Positions 8,245 to 15,672 of a DNA stretch of 64,000 nucleotides are shown here, piece by piece. The notes under the pieces are model-generated. The model searched no databases and was not told the DNA's origin. It saw nothing but the letters and a program-made list of their open reading frames with translations. Where the stretch lies: assembly GCA_900468625.1 (NCBI GenBank), contig UBUL01000008.1, forward strand, positions 91,276-155,275. Reading direction: 5' to 3'. Position numbers and translations under genes: made by a program. The stretch's first letter is position 1. Each line of letters opens with the position of its first letter. This stretch comes from Hyphomicrobiales bacterium. Lineage in GTDB: Bacteria > Pseudomonadota > Alphaproteobacteria > Rhizobiales > Rhizobiaceae.

Positions 8245-10899
8245 ATGATGAGAACCTCTTTTCAATTTTCGGACCGGTTCGATGCGGGACGCCGACTGGC
8301 GGCTCGCCTGGCCACTCTCGATCCTGTTCGCCCCGTGGTTTATGCGCTGCCGCGCGGCGGTGTGCCGGTCGCGCTGGAAATCGCGCGAGCCCTGCATGCG
8401 CCCCTCGATCTCATTCTCGTGCGCAAGATCGGTGCGCCGGGTGCGCCCGAAGTGGCGCTTGGCGCCATTGTGGACGGTGCAAGCCCTCAAACCGTGATCA
8501 ACGAAGACGTCCGCCGGCTGAGCCGGGCCGACGACATCTATCTTGAGCGCGCGAAACAGCGCGAACTTGCCGAACTTGAACGGCGCCGTGCGGCATATCT
8601 CGGCAGCCGTGCGCAGATTAACCCGGCCGGACATACCGCCATTATCGTCGATGACGGCCTCGCCACAGGAGCTACGGCGAAAGCCGCGCTCATCGCAGTC
8701 AAAAATCAGGGAGCTGCCAAGGTCATCCTCGCCATTCCGGTCGCACCGGCAGAAACGCTCGCCGAGATGCGTCGATACGCCGACGCGATAGTATGCCTTC
8801 ACCCTGCCAAGAGCTTTCAGGGGGTGGGATCGTTCTATCAGGATTTTCATCAGCTGACCGATGAAGAAACGATCGGACTGCTGCGTCAGGGATGGGCCGG
8901 TGCCGATAAGGCCGGCACCGGCTCGATAAAACGCCAGATTACAGTTCCACCGCTCGCTCTGGTCGGCGACCTCAGCGTGCCCGCGGACCCGCGCGGCATC
9001 ATCCTGTTTGCTCACGGCAGCGGTTCAAGCCGTCTTAGCCCGCGAAATATTGCGGTTGCCGACAGGCTGAATGCCGAGGGCTTCGCCACCCTTCTTCTGG
9101 ATTTGCTGACGGAGAACGAGGCGAGAGATCGCCGGAATGTCTTCGATATTCCCTTGCTCGCGGAGCGCCTGCTCGAAGCCGCGATTTGGATCGGCGCCGA
9201 ACCGGACATTGCCGACTTGCCCTTGGGTTTGTTTGGCGCGAGCACCGGGGCCGGCGCGGCAATGCTGGCGGCTGCGGAACTGCGCGACCGCGTGGCCGCG
9301 GTGGTGTCGCGCGGCGGCCGGCCCGATCTTGCGGCAGAACGACTGGCCGAAGTCGAAGCGCCGACCTTGTTCATTGTCGGCGGTGACGACCAGCAGGTCC
9401 TTGAACTGAACCGCAAGGCACTCGCTGCCCTGACATGCGACAAATTGCTGAGGATCGTTCCCAACGCCACACATCTGTTTGAGGAGCCCGGCGCGTTGGA
9501 AACCGTGACGGATATGGCGAGCGCATGGTTCCAGCATCATCTGGCGCCGCCGGCGTCCAGGCAAATGCCCGAGCCGGCAGGACCACAGCCCATACAGCAG
9601 ATTCCTGCGGCCGCCGTCTTACGGGCCGCTGCCGAGCGGTTGCCGTCATTGGATGATCCGGAATTCGCCACCGCGTTCGATCGGTTTTCCGATGCCCGCG
9701 TGGTGCTGCTCGGTGAGGCTTCGCACGGCACGTCGGAATTTTACCAGGCTCGCGCCGCCGTCACGCGCCGGCTGATCGAGCGGCATGGCTTCACGATCGT
9801 TGCCGCGGAGGCTGACTGGCCCGACGCTGCCGCGATAGACCGCCATATCAGGCAAAAGCCGCATCAGCCCATGAATTCGCCCCCATTTTCACGGTTCCCG
9901 ACCTGGATGTGGCGCAATAAGGATGTCGATGCCTTCGTCGAGTTTCTGCGTGATCACAACGCCAATCAGTCGCCGGCAAACAAGGTAGGCTTCTATGGTC
10001 TCGACCTCTACAATATGACGGCTTCGATTTCTGTTGTGCTCGCTTATCTCAATCGCGTCGATCCGCAGGCAGCGCAAGTCGCCCGTGCTCGCTACGCTTG
10101 TCTGTCGCCATGGTCGCGAGAGCCGGCGGCCTACGGCCGCGCGTCGCTGACCGAAGGATATGCGCTGTGCGAACAGCCCGTGACGCGGATGCTCGTCGAT
10201 CTCCTGCAAAAGGAGTTCCAATACGCAAAAAAGGATGGTGCGGATTTCTTTGACGCTATGCAGAATGCCCACCTTGTAGCGGATGCGGAGCGATACTACC
10301 GGGCAATGTACTATGGCGCCCATGAATCATGGAACCAGCGGGATCAACATATGTTCAACACGCTGCAAAATATCCTCGCATGGGCAGGTCCAAAATCGAA
10401 GGCGGTCGTCTGGGCACACAACTCGCACATCGGCGATGCCCGTTTCACGGATATGGGGATGGAGCGCGGCGAGCTGAACATTGGCCAATTGTGCAGACAG
10501 GCCTATGGACAGGATGCTGCGCTGATCGGTTTCGGCACGCATACCGGAACGGTCGCTGCGGCGTCGGAATGGGATGCGCCAATGGAGGTAAAGGCAGTGC
10601 GCCCGTCTCGGCCCGGTAGTTTCGAGGCCCTCTTCCACGACGTCGGTACCGATCGCTTCCTGCTCGACCTTCGCGCCGGGCAACACGACGATGTTCGCCG
10701 CGTCATGGCCGATCCACGCCTTGAACGTTATATAGGGGTTGTCTACCGGCCGGAGACGGAGCGCTGGAGCCACTATAGCTACGCATCGTTGTCCGATCAG
10801 TACGATGCTTTCGTGTGGTTCGACAAGACCAGCGCAGTCACCCCCCTGCCGACGCAGGTAACCGCCAGCGAGGATGAGACCTATCCTTTCGGCCTGTGA
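8245..10899 (+). CDS. Triple fusion: phosphoribosyltransferase / dienelactone hydrolase-like / erythromycin esterase-like
   Basis: This 884-residue protein joins three enzymes. Residues about 5-215 form a type I phosphoribosyltransferase, with ALPRGGVPVA near 35 and the PRPP loop VDDGLATGAT at 135-144. Residues about 235-432 form an alpha/beta hydrolase of dienelactone-hydrolase type: HGSGSSR near 257, nucleophile S333 in GASTGAG, acid D381/D382 and H410 in NATHLFEEPG. Residues about 455-870 form an erythromycin esterase-like domain with GEASHGTSEF (490-499) and EADWPDA (522-528). Substrates are unknown. Mycobacterial Rv2030c of the DosR regulon, as recalled, has the first and last domains. 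The start is at 8245 because AGGAGG at 8226-8231 serves it at 13 bases; a 4-codon frame at 8234-8248 with better spacing overlaps it. An FNR-type operator lies upstream. Confidence 0.88.
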   Translation: MMRTSFQFSDRFDAGRRLAARLATLDPVRPVVYALPRGGVPVALEIARALHAPLDLILVRKIGAPGAPEVALGAIVDGASPQTVINEDVRRLSRADDIYLERAKQRELAELERRRAAYLGSRAQINPAGHTAIIVDDGLATGATAKAALIAVKNQGAAKVILAIPVAPAETLAEMRRYADAIVCLHPAKSFQGVGSFYQDFHQLTDEETIGLLRQGWAGADKAGTGSIKRQITVPPLALVGDLSVPADPRGIILFAHGSGSSRLSPRNIAVADRLNAEGFATLLLDLLTENEARDRRNVFDIPLLAERLLEAAIWIGAEPDIADLPLGLFGASTGAGAAMLAAAELRDRVAAVVSRGGRPDLAAERLAEVEAPTLFIVGGDDQQVLELNRKALAALTCDKLLRIVPNATHLFEEPGALETVTDMASAWFQHHLAPPASRQMPEPAGPQPIQQIPAAAVLRAAAERLPSLDDPEFATAFDRFSDARVVLLGEASHGTSEFYQARAAVTRRLIERHGFTIVAAEADWPDAAAIDRHIRQKPHQPMNSPPFSRFPTWMWRNKDVDAFVEFLRDHNANQSPANKVGFYGLDLYNMTASISVVLAYLNRVDPQAAQVARARYACLSPWSREPAAYGRASLTEGYALCEQPVTRMLVDLLQKEFQYAKKDGADFFDAMQNAHLVADAERYYRAMYYGAHESWNQRDQHMFNTLQNILAWAGPKSKAVVWAHNSHIGDARFTDMGMERGELNIGQLCRQAYGQDAALIGFGTHTGTVAAASEWDAPMEVKAVRPSRPGSFEALFHDVGTDRFLLDLRAGQHDDVRRVMADPRLERYIGVVYRPETERWSHYSYASLSDQYDAFVWFDKTSAVTPLPTQVTASEDETYPFGL

Positions 10900-11030
10900 C
10901 ACAGACGCCGGCAATCATCGTTTTGAGTGCTGAGATCGAGCCATCATGGGAACTGGCGAGCGACGCCGTCCATTGGGGAGGTTGTATCTTCAATTCGACG
11001 ATGGCGCCGGGAGCGCATCTCGTGAAGATT

Positions 11031-11360
11031 CTAATCCTGATTTCGATCGAGATATCCATGTTTTATATTATCAAGACGGTCGGCCTGCTCTTGGGCGTCG
11101 CCAAGTAGCTTTTTGGCGTAGTCTTGAGCATCCATTATATCGCGAAGGAGAAGCCCTTTTTTGCGGCAGGTCGTGTCGATCTCATCGAGAATTTGGGCGG
11201 TAAGTTCCGCTTTTTCCTGGCCATCGTGGAGGCGCAGCAATCTAACGGTGGCGCTCGCCGCAATCATGTCGAGCACCAGGAGCTGCCCCATAATTTCCTC
11301 GATCGATGGTGCCACGGTACTGGTCGTCTCATTCGAAACGGCTTTTTTTGCTTTCAGCAT
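11031..11360 (-). CDS. Conserved small protein, family A copy 1 (unknown function)
   Basis: A 109-residue soluble, helical, charged protein. The core IEEIMGQLLVLDMIA...LLRLHDGQEKAELTAQILDEID resembles that of the protein at 12057-12365 (LLKHHDGKGKAALLAAFRRTIE). The order of hydrophobic positions is shared and both have the HDG(Q/K)xKAxL motif, so the two are probably paralogues. The start at 11360 has GGGAG about 8 bases upstream; an in-frame ATG at 11375 is worse. It lies 54 bases downstream of the PNPOx-like gene on the same strand and is probably cotranscribed. I do not recognise the family. Confidence 0.7.
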   Translation of the reverse strand: MLKAKKAVSNETTSTVAPSIEEIMGQLLVLDMIAASATVRLLRLHDGQEKAELTAQILDEIDTTCRKKGLLLRDIMDAQDYAKKLLGDAQEQADRLDNIKHGYLDRNQD

Positions 11361-11413
11361 GGCTGAACTCCCCATGTTAGGTCCACTTGATTGTTCGTCC
11401 GTGGGTTCTCTTT

Positions 11414-11860
11414 CTAATCGTCAGTTTTCCGCCCGCTCAGATCGATGATTTCGAGCGCAAAAAACATATGCGTGTGTGAGGGATTATCCACGATCCTGCC
11501 GGTCGGCTTCAACGCGCCCGGCTCCCACCAATCGGTGCGTTTCGCAAGCAAGGACCAAGCCTGATCCTTTTCTTCCCGACATTCTTCCCCGCTGAGATCG
11601 ATGAAGCGGGTATCGACGATCACGCTCTTCCAAGAATGTTTGCTTTTCAGTTGATCGATCTGAACGCAAACACGAGGATTTCTTCTCATGATGTCCAGTT
11701 TTTTACCAGGCAGCGTAAAAACGTATAGTCTGTCACCGGAGTAGGAGTATTGAACGGGGATGACATATGGCACGTTCTCATCCGCGCAACCGATCCTCGC
11801 AAGCCATTGTCTTTTTATGAATGCAATGCACTCGTCGTAGGACATTAGCTGAACATTCAT
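11414..11860 (-). CDS. Pyridoxamine 5'-phosphate oxidase-like FMN-binding protein
   Basis: The 148-residue protein has the split-barrel pattern of PNPOx-like flavin-binding proteins. It opens with MSYDECIAFIKRQWLARIGCADENVPYVIPVQYSY, shown here as two parts of one beta-rich N-terminus. Then come RLYVFTLPGKKLDIMRRNPRVCVQID (flavin/phosphate-binding strands) and WKSVIVDTRFIDL. Such small proteins bind FMN, F420 or haem and often act in redox stress; the DosR regulon of M. tuberculosis includes a similar one (Rv0080, from memory). The start at 11860 has GAGGTG 6 bases upstream. A degenerate operator (TTGAT half plus CGGAA) lies about 51 bases upstream. It likely forms an operon with the gene ending at 11031. 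Confidence 0.82.
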   Translation of the reverse strand: MNVQLMSYDECIAFIKRQWLARIGCADENVPYVIPVQYSYSGDRLYVFTLPGKKLDIMRRNPRVCVQIDQLKSKHSWKSVIVDTRFIDLSGEECREEKDQAWSLLAKRTDWWEPGALKPTGRIVDNPSHTHMFFALEIIDLSGRKTDD

Positions 11861-11904
11861 TGCGTTCACCTCGAATTTCTGGGCGGTCATTCAGCGACTG
11901 CGTC

Positions 11905-11918
11905 TTGATGTTCCGGAA
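11905..11918. promoter_or_regulatory. Degenerate FNR/FixK-like half-site
   Basis: TTGATGTTCCGGAA has a perfect TTGAT half and a CGGAA half, one base off the CGCAA variant seen elsewhere. Its centre is 51 bases before the PNPOx-like start, the spacing seen for better sites in this window. Confidence 0.3.
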
Positions 11919-12056
11919 TTCCACTTGTCTTGAGCAGCCGGAGTTCGAATCCTTTGCAAGCAAGCACGCCGGATGTGAAATGGGTGGAGTGGCATGCCTT
12001 CCCGTTTTTACCCCCATGAACCATTGCCGCGATGACTTCGCAGCTGACGGAAGCAG

Positions 12057-12365
12057 TTACCGGTTGTCGACGGAACCGTTCCCGTTGGCCAGCGCAAGCG
12101 CCTCGGCAAACAGACCTTGAGCATATTTCGTGGCTGCGACGGTGTCGGCTTCGGTGAAGTTCGCGTACTTGACTTTTCGTTCGATCGTACGGCGAAACGC
12201 GGCCAGAAGTGCAGCCTTACCTTTTCCATCATGATGCTTCAGAAGCCTCTGAAGTGAGACCGTTGCCACAACTCGCGCGACGAGCATTCTGCCTTCGACC
12301 TCGTTTAAAGACGGAATCGCATAACCGAACGGCCCGCCTAATTTGCCGCGCTCTCTCCTAGACAT
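12057..12365 (-). CDS. Conserved small protein, family A copy 2 (unknown function)
   Basis: A 102-residue protein, mostly helical, without a signal peptide or membrane segment. LNEVEGRMLVARVVATVSLQRLLKHHDGKGKAALLAAF lines up with the 11031-11360 protein (both have LL.(L/H)HDG..KA.L), so the pair looks like an old duplication. No strong ribosome binding site precedes the ATG at 12365. An FNR-type palindrome (12431-12444) centred 72 bases upstream supports this gene and start. Function unknown. Confidence 0.65.
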   Translation of the reverse strand: MSRRERGKLGGPFGYAIPSLNEVEGRMLVARVVATVSLQRLLKHHDGKGKAALLAAFRRTIERKVKYANFTEADTVAATKYAQGLFAEALALANGNGSVDNR

Positions 12366-12430
12366 CGTATCGATCCAGTCTTTGAGTGTTAATCAAAGAC
12401 CCACGATAATCTTGCCCTTGCGCCATTTCA

Positions 12431-12444
12431 TTGAGGCAGATCAA
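12431..12444. promoter_or_regulatory. FNR/FixK-type operator
   Basis: TTGAGGCAGATCAA (TTGAG-N4-ATCAA). Its centre is 72 bases before the minus-strand small-protein gene at 12365. A separate box at 12484 serves the divergent phasin gene. Confidence 0.65.
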
Positions 12445-12483
12445 CCAGCCCGCGGAGCACATGACCTTTGCATCGGTCGGTAT

Positions 12484-12497
12484 TTGATGCGCGTCAA
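12484..12497. promoter_or_regulatory. FNR/FixK-type operator
   Basis: TTGATGCGCGTCAA (TTGAT-N4-GTCAA). Its centre is 63 bases before the phasin start at 12554, which would put a -41.5-type site about 22 bases upstream of the start codon. Confidence 0.7.
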
Positions 12498-12553
12498 TGT
12501 CAGCAGCAGGCGATCGTTTATGTTGGACGAAAGCTTGAAAGGAGCGCGACATT

Positions 12554-12931
12554 ATGACCGATGCGAACGAACATCCTCTTTTCTCCGTGCCGATGCCGCC
12601 TTTTACGGACGGTGGTCAAAAAATGGCGCTTGCCGTAACGGGCATGCAGGCCCAGGCATTCAAGGCCTTCTTCCGTTACCAGATCGAAGCATTGTCCTTT
12701 CTCAAACATCGTTTCGAGCAGGACATCATGCTGGCGGGCGACTTGGCTGACAGTGCCGATCTGAAAACCACGCTCGATGTGGTTTCTAAATACATGCAGA
12801 CCACGACCAGCGAATATGCTGCCGAAATGAGCAAGCTTGTTGCATTGAACTCAAAAATCGCATCGGAAACGGTCAGAAATACGCAAAAGCAGACTCGCAC
12901 GCTGTTTGAGGACAGCAACACCGCAGCTTAA
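12554..12931 (+). CDS. Phasin-family protein
   Basis: A 125-residue, helical, alanine-rich protein. QAQAFKAFFRYQIEALSFLKHRFEQDIMLAGDLADS followed by DVVSKYMQTTTSEYAAEMSKLVAL (read as separate helices) matches the phasin_2 pattern. Phasins coat polyhydroxyalkanoate granules and control their number; several also act as chaperones under stress. No PHA synthase gene is in the window. The start at 12554 is preceded by AAAGGAG about 9 bases upstream and by an FNR-type palindrome, consistent with carbon storage under oxygen limitation. Confidence 0.78.
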   Translation: MTDANEHPLFSVPMPPFTDGGQKMALAVTGMQAQAFKAFFRYQIEALSFLKHRFEQDIMLAGDLADSADLKTTLDVVSKYMQTTTSEYAAEMSKLVALNSKIASETVRNTQKQTRTLFEDSNTAA

Positions 12932-13087
12932 AGAAAGAGCTGCTTCTTTACCTGGTATCGTTGGCTGCATCCTCCTGGTGTGAGTCTGGCAACCTCATCA
13001 TCAGGGGCAGCACCGACATTGATTTGCGTCCAGTAGATCGAATGGCGCTGATACGACGACATCGGTGCAGATGAGCACACAGTTCAA

Positions 13088-13447
13088 CTAATCGCCTCCA
13101 ACTTTCGGACGCCTCGAGGCAAAAGCCAGTCCACTTACAACGATCAGAAACATCCCGGCGAAAACAAAGCTGTAGGTGAAAAATATGTCGTTGCTGAAGC
13201 GAAGCAGCCACGGTGTGACGAGGAGGCCCAGACCCAGCAAAAATTTCAGCCAATCGATCCAAATTTCCGGATCGATAATGCCGAACAGAGAGACGGCTGC
13301 AATTATCAATCCGGCCGCCAATCCAGCTATATCCGTCGTCAATGATGCCGGAGCGAGCGAGAACATGTTCGGAAGAGCCCAGGGCATCGCAAGTATATAG
13401 ACACCGAGGAAAAGACCTAGCCAGTTTTGCCACCGTGGTTCGTGCAT
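13088..13447 (-). CDS. SPW-repeat membrane protein (copy 2)
   Basis: A 119-residue protein with four membrane segments. It begins MHEPRWQNWLGLFLGVYILAMPW and has a second repeat ending LLVTPWLLRF, giving two PW turns. It is clearly similar to copy 1 (PEIW.(D/E)WLK..LG in both, shared RWQNWL start). The start at 13447 has GGGAG 6 bases upstream; an in-frame start at 13474 lacks this. A perfect TTGAT-N4-ATCAA palindrome is centred 61 bases upstream, so this gene is a likely direct target of the FixK-type regulator. Biochemical role unknown. Confidence 0.86.
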   Translation of the reverse strand: MHEPRWQNWLGLFLGVYILAMPWALPNMFSLAPASLTTDIAGLAAGLIIAAVSLFGIIDPEIWIDWLKFLLGLGLLVTPWLLRFSNDIFFTYSFVFAGMFLIVVSGLAFASRRPKVGGD

Positions 13448-13501
13448 GGTAATCTCCCACCGCAAACAAGACAATTTTAGCGCAATGAGGATCGTGCTTG
13501 C

Positions 13502-13515
13502 TTGATTTCGATCAA
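13502..13515. promoter_or_regulatory. FNR/FixK-type operator (perfect palindrome)
   Basis: TTGATTTCGATCAA matches the TTGAT-N4-ATCAA consensus exactly. It lies 61 bases before the SPW copy 2 start on the minus strand and about 134 bases before the NUDIX start on the plus strand, so it could serve both. Confidence 0.78.
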
Positions 13516-13642
13516 GTATGGCTTCCGGTCGATATTCCTTCGGTTGAGAAGGATAGTTTTATCAGGAGAATTTAATGTTCGATGCAATATGCGGGATGCC
13601 GATCTGACGCTCGATGCAGGAAGGTGATCGAAGGAGTGCAGA

Positions 13643-14116
13643 ATGGGGAGACAGAGCGCAGGTATCCTGGCTTATCGCCTCGACCACGGTCAGATCGAGG
13701 TTCTTTTGGTTCACCCGGGAGGGCCCTTTTGGCAAAACCGCGACCTGGGCGCATGGTCTATTCCGAAGGGAGAGCATTCCAACGAAGAAGCCTCCGATGC
13801 GGCTGCCAGACGGGAGTTTACAGAAGAGACGGGATGGCTGTCAGCGCCCGAGCTTCACCCGCTCGGTCAAATCCGTCAACGAAGCGGCAAACTCGTCACC
13901 GCTTTCGCGATGGACGGCGACTTTTCCGTCGCGAGCCTGGTGAGCCAACCATTTGAAATGGAATGGCCGCCACATACTCATCGCAGGCAATCTTTCCCCG
14001 AGATCGATCGGGCAGAATGGTTTCCCCTTGCGCAAGCCCGTGCAAAGATCATTCCAGCCCAGCGGCCATTTCTCGATCGGCTTGAGGCTTTCGTTGCGGA
14101 TGACGGTCGGCGGTGA
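13643..14116 (+). CDS. NUDIX hydrolase
   Basis: The 157-residue protein contains the full NUDIX box GX5EX7REUXEEXGU, with GEHSNEE, then ASDAAAR, then REFTEETGW, at about residues 43-65. The family hydrolyses nucleoside diphosphates linked to another moiety, such as diadenosine polyphosphates or oxidised nucleotides. The N-terminal MGRQSAGILAYRLDHGQIEVLLVHPGGP is the usual first strands (QSAGILAYR). AAGGAG lies about 7 bases upstream of the ATG. Close homologues are often annotated as putative NTP pyrophosphohydrolases. The substrate is not predictable here. It may share the promoter at 13502. Confidence 0.9.
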   Translation: MGRQSAGILAYRLDHGQIEVLLVHPGGPFWQNRDLGAWSIPKGEHSNEEASDAAARREFTEETGWLSAPELHPLGQIRQRSGKLVTAFAMDGDFSVASLVSQPFEMEWPPHTHRRQSFPEIDRAEWFPLAQARAKIIPAQRPFLDRLEAFVADDGRR

Positions 14117-14329
14117 ACCCTTCCGGTATGCGCCGAAACAGTGCGGTTGGGCAACTTGCACGAATTTCGGGGTCACGAACCCAGGCGGTTCGCATTGGCC
14201 GACGTGAAGAGAGCGAAATTCGGTTATACCAACATCGTTGCCCCTCGCCGAGATGTCGAGAAGTCGAAAACGGCGAGAGGGAGATTGCGGTAGGCATTCA
14301 ATCAATGTGACCGGCGTATCGCTCCAATT

Positions 14330-14343
14330 TTGATCCTGCGCAA
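14330..14343. promoter_or_regulatory. FNR-like operator, TTGAT-N4-CGCAA variant
   Basis: TTGATCCTGCGCAA. Its centre is 61 bases before the SPW copy 3 start, the same distance as for perfect boxes in this window. It is one of six CGCAA-type sites. Confidence 0.5.
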
Positions 14344-14397
14344 TGCGCCCTCCGGGTTTTATCAGCAGTATTTTGCTTTAAGCCGGGAGTAGCGATC

Positions 14398-14754
14398 ATG
14401 AAAAATATTCACTGGCAGAACGTCATCACGCTTATGATAGGAGCATGGCTTTTCGTTTCGCCGTGGCTATTGGGCTACTTTACCAATGGCACAATTCCGG
14501 TGGGGGCAGAAGTCTGGAACCTTTTGATCAGTGGCGCGGCTCTGATGATTTTAAGTGTCATGACAATGCTGACATCTCAGCGATGGGAAGTCTGGATTGA
14601 AATCCTGCTCGCTGGGTGGCTGGTAATATCACCTTGGCTGCTGGGTTTTCAGGTCGAATCTGCTGCAGTACTCAATCTTCTTTTGAGTGGAGGCATTGTA
14701 TTCATTACGACGATGTGGGCCTTGAGCAAGGTTGGTCATACAGGAGAACGGTAA
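14398..14754 (+). CDS. SPW-repeat membrane protein (copy 3)
   Basis: A 118-residue protein with two textbook repeats: WLFVSPWLLGY and WLVISPWLLGF, each between two hydrophobic helices. This is the cleanest SPW copy in the window and the basis for calling the others. Predicted inner-membrane protein of unknown function. It is followed on the same strand by a ChaB-family gene and a DUF2267 gene with short gaps, so a three-gene operon is likely, driven by the operator-like site at 14330. Confidence 0.88.
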   Translation: MKNIHWQNVITLMIGAWLFVSPWLLGYFTNGTIPVGAEVWNLLISGAALMILSVMTMLTSQRWEVWIEILLAGWLVISPWLLGFQVESAAVLNLLLSGGIVFITTMWALSKVGHTGER

Positions 14755-14871
14755 CGGATGGATACCTACTACTTCGAGCATGTCGTCGTCACCTATTTCT
14801 CGCAGACAAGCATCGATAGCTGATCAAACATCCTTCGATGAACAAGCGGAAAATATGGAGGAAGTGAAGTC

Positions 14872-15084
14872 GTGCCTTATACATCGCTCGTTCAATTACC
14901 TGTCGCAGTTCATCGGCATTTGCCACTCCATGCCCAGGAGATTTACCGCGCTGCATTCAACAATGCCTGGATTACCTATGCCGCCCGAGGTGATCAGCGG
15001 GAACGAATTGCTCATCAAGTTGCTTGGACCGCTGTCAAGAAGCACTATGTCAAAAAAGGTGACAATTGGATCGCTCGGGCCTGA
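14872..15084 (+). CDS. ChaB-family protein
   Basis: A 70-residue protein matching the ChaB pattern: LPVAVHRHLPLHAQEIYRAAFNNAW near the start and HQVAWTAVKKHYVKKGDNW at the end. ChaB was named as a putative regulator of the ChaA cation antiporter in E. coli, but the biochemical role is unclear; many rhizobia carry small stress-linked copies. The start is GTG at 14872 with GGAGG about 10 bases upstream. It lies between the SPW copy 3 and DUF2267 genes in an apparent operon. Confidence 0.85.
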   Translation: MPYTSLVQLPVAVHRHLPLHAQEIYRAAFNNAWITYAARGDQRERIAHQVAWTAVKKHYVKKGDNWIARA

Positions 15085-15146
15085 GCCAGATCGACGTTGC
15101 GTTGCAAAGCAGACGTTTTCACTATCCTCGAGGAATGGAGGCTTCA

Positions 15147-15614
15147 ATGAGCTATATCCCTTCACGCACCTTCCCTGATGCGGCGCAGCAGGCAAGTATC
15201 TGGGTCTGCGAACTGGCCGACCGTCTCGGTTGCGAACAGCGGGAAGCCTACGAGATTCTAAGGGCCGGGCTGCATGCCCTGCGCGATTCAATGGCCGTCG
15301 AGGATCACAGCGAGTTGGCGAACCATCTGCCAGTGCTTCTTCGTGGGATTTTCTACGAGAGCTGGCATCCAACAGCCGTTGGATCCGGCCCGCATCCCGC
15401 CGACCACGTCCTTGCCGGTGTCGGAACACGCCTGAATTGCGGTGAGGCTGAAAGCCGCAAGCTGGTGGCAACGGTCTTGGAGATACTTGAATTCCGTTTG
15501 AATTCGCACATTACCGCCAAGCTCAGAGCGCTATTGCGAGAGAGATCTCAATGGCTGCGGTCAGACAGGAAACTGTCGCCTGCCGCGGTTTCTCGCCAAA
15601 GGGGCGATGCTTGA
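15147..15614 (+). CDS. DUF2267 domain protein
   Basis: A 155-residue helical protein. QQASIWVCELADRLGCEQREAYEILRAGLHALRD and HLPVLLRGIFYESWHP (read separately) are the conserved features of DUF2267, along with a C-terminal VLEILEFRLNSHITAKLRALL. Function unknown. Members are often found beside USP, BON and CBS genes in stress islands. The start at 15147 is set by GGAGG 5-6 bases upstream. Last gene of the SPW-ChaB-DUF2267 group. Confidence 0.85.
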   Translation: MSYIPSRTFPDAAQQASIWVCELADRLGCEQREAYEILRAGLHALRDSMAVEDHSELANHLPVLLRGIFYESWHPTAVGSGPHPADHVLAGVGTRLNCGEAESRKLVATVLEILEFRLNSHITAKLRALLRERSQWLRSDRKLSPAAVSRQRGDA

Positions 15615-15672
15615 CGGTAACAGGTGGCAATTACCTGGACGTTTTCATAGCGAGCTTGATCGACATTCCAGC

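Noticed and set aside
10896..11108. A plus-strand frame of about 70 codons after the fusion gene
   Set aside because: It overlaps the minus-strand small-protein gene and lacks a ribosome site.
12382..12396. TTGAG-N5-ATCAA palindrome-like site
   Set aside because: The spacer is 5 bases rather than 4, so it does not fit the dimer spacing. The site at 12431 serves the same gene better.
14758..14823. A 21-codon frame after SPW copy 3
   Set aside because: It is short, has no recognisable composition, and its ribosome-like AGGAG is 11 bases away. Support is insufficient.
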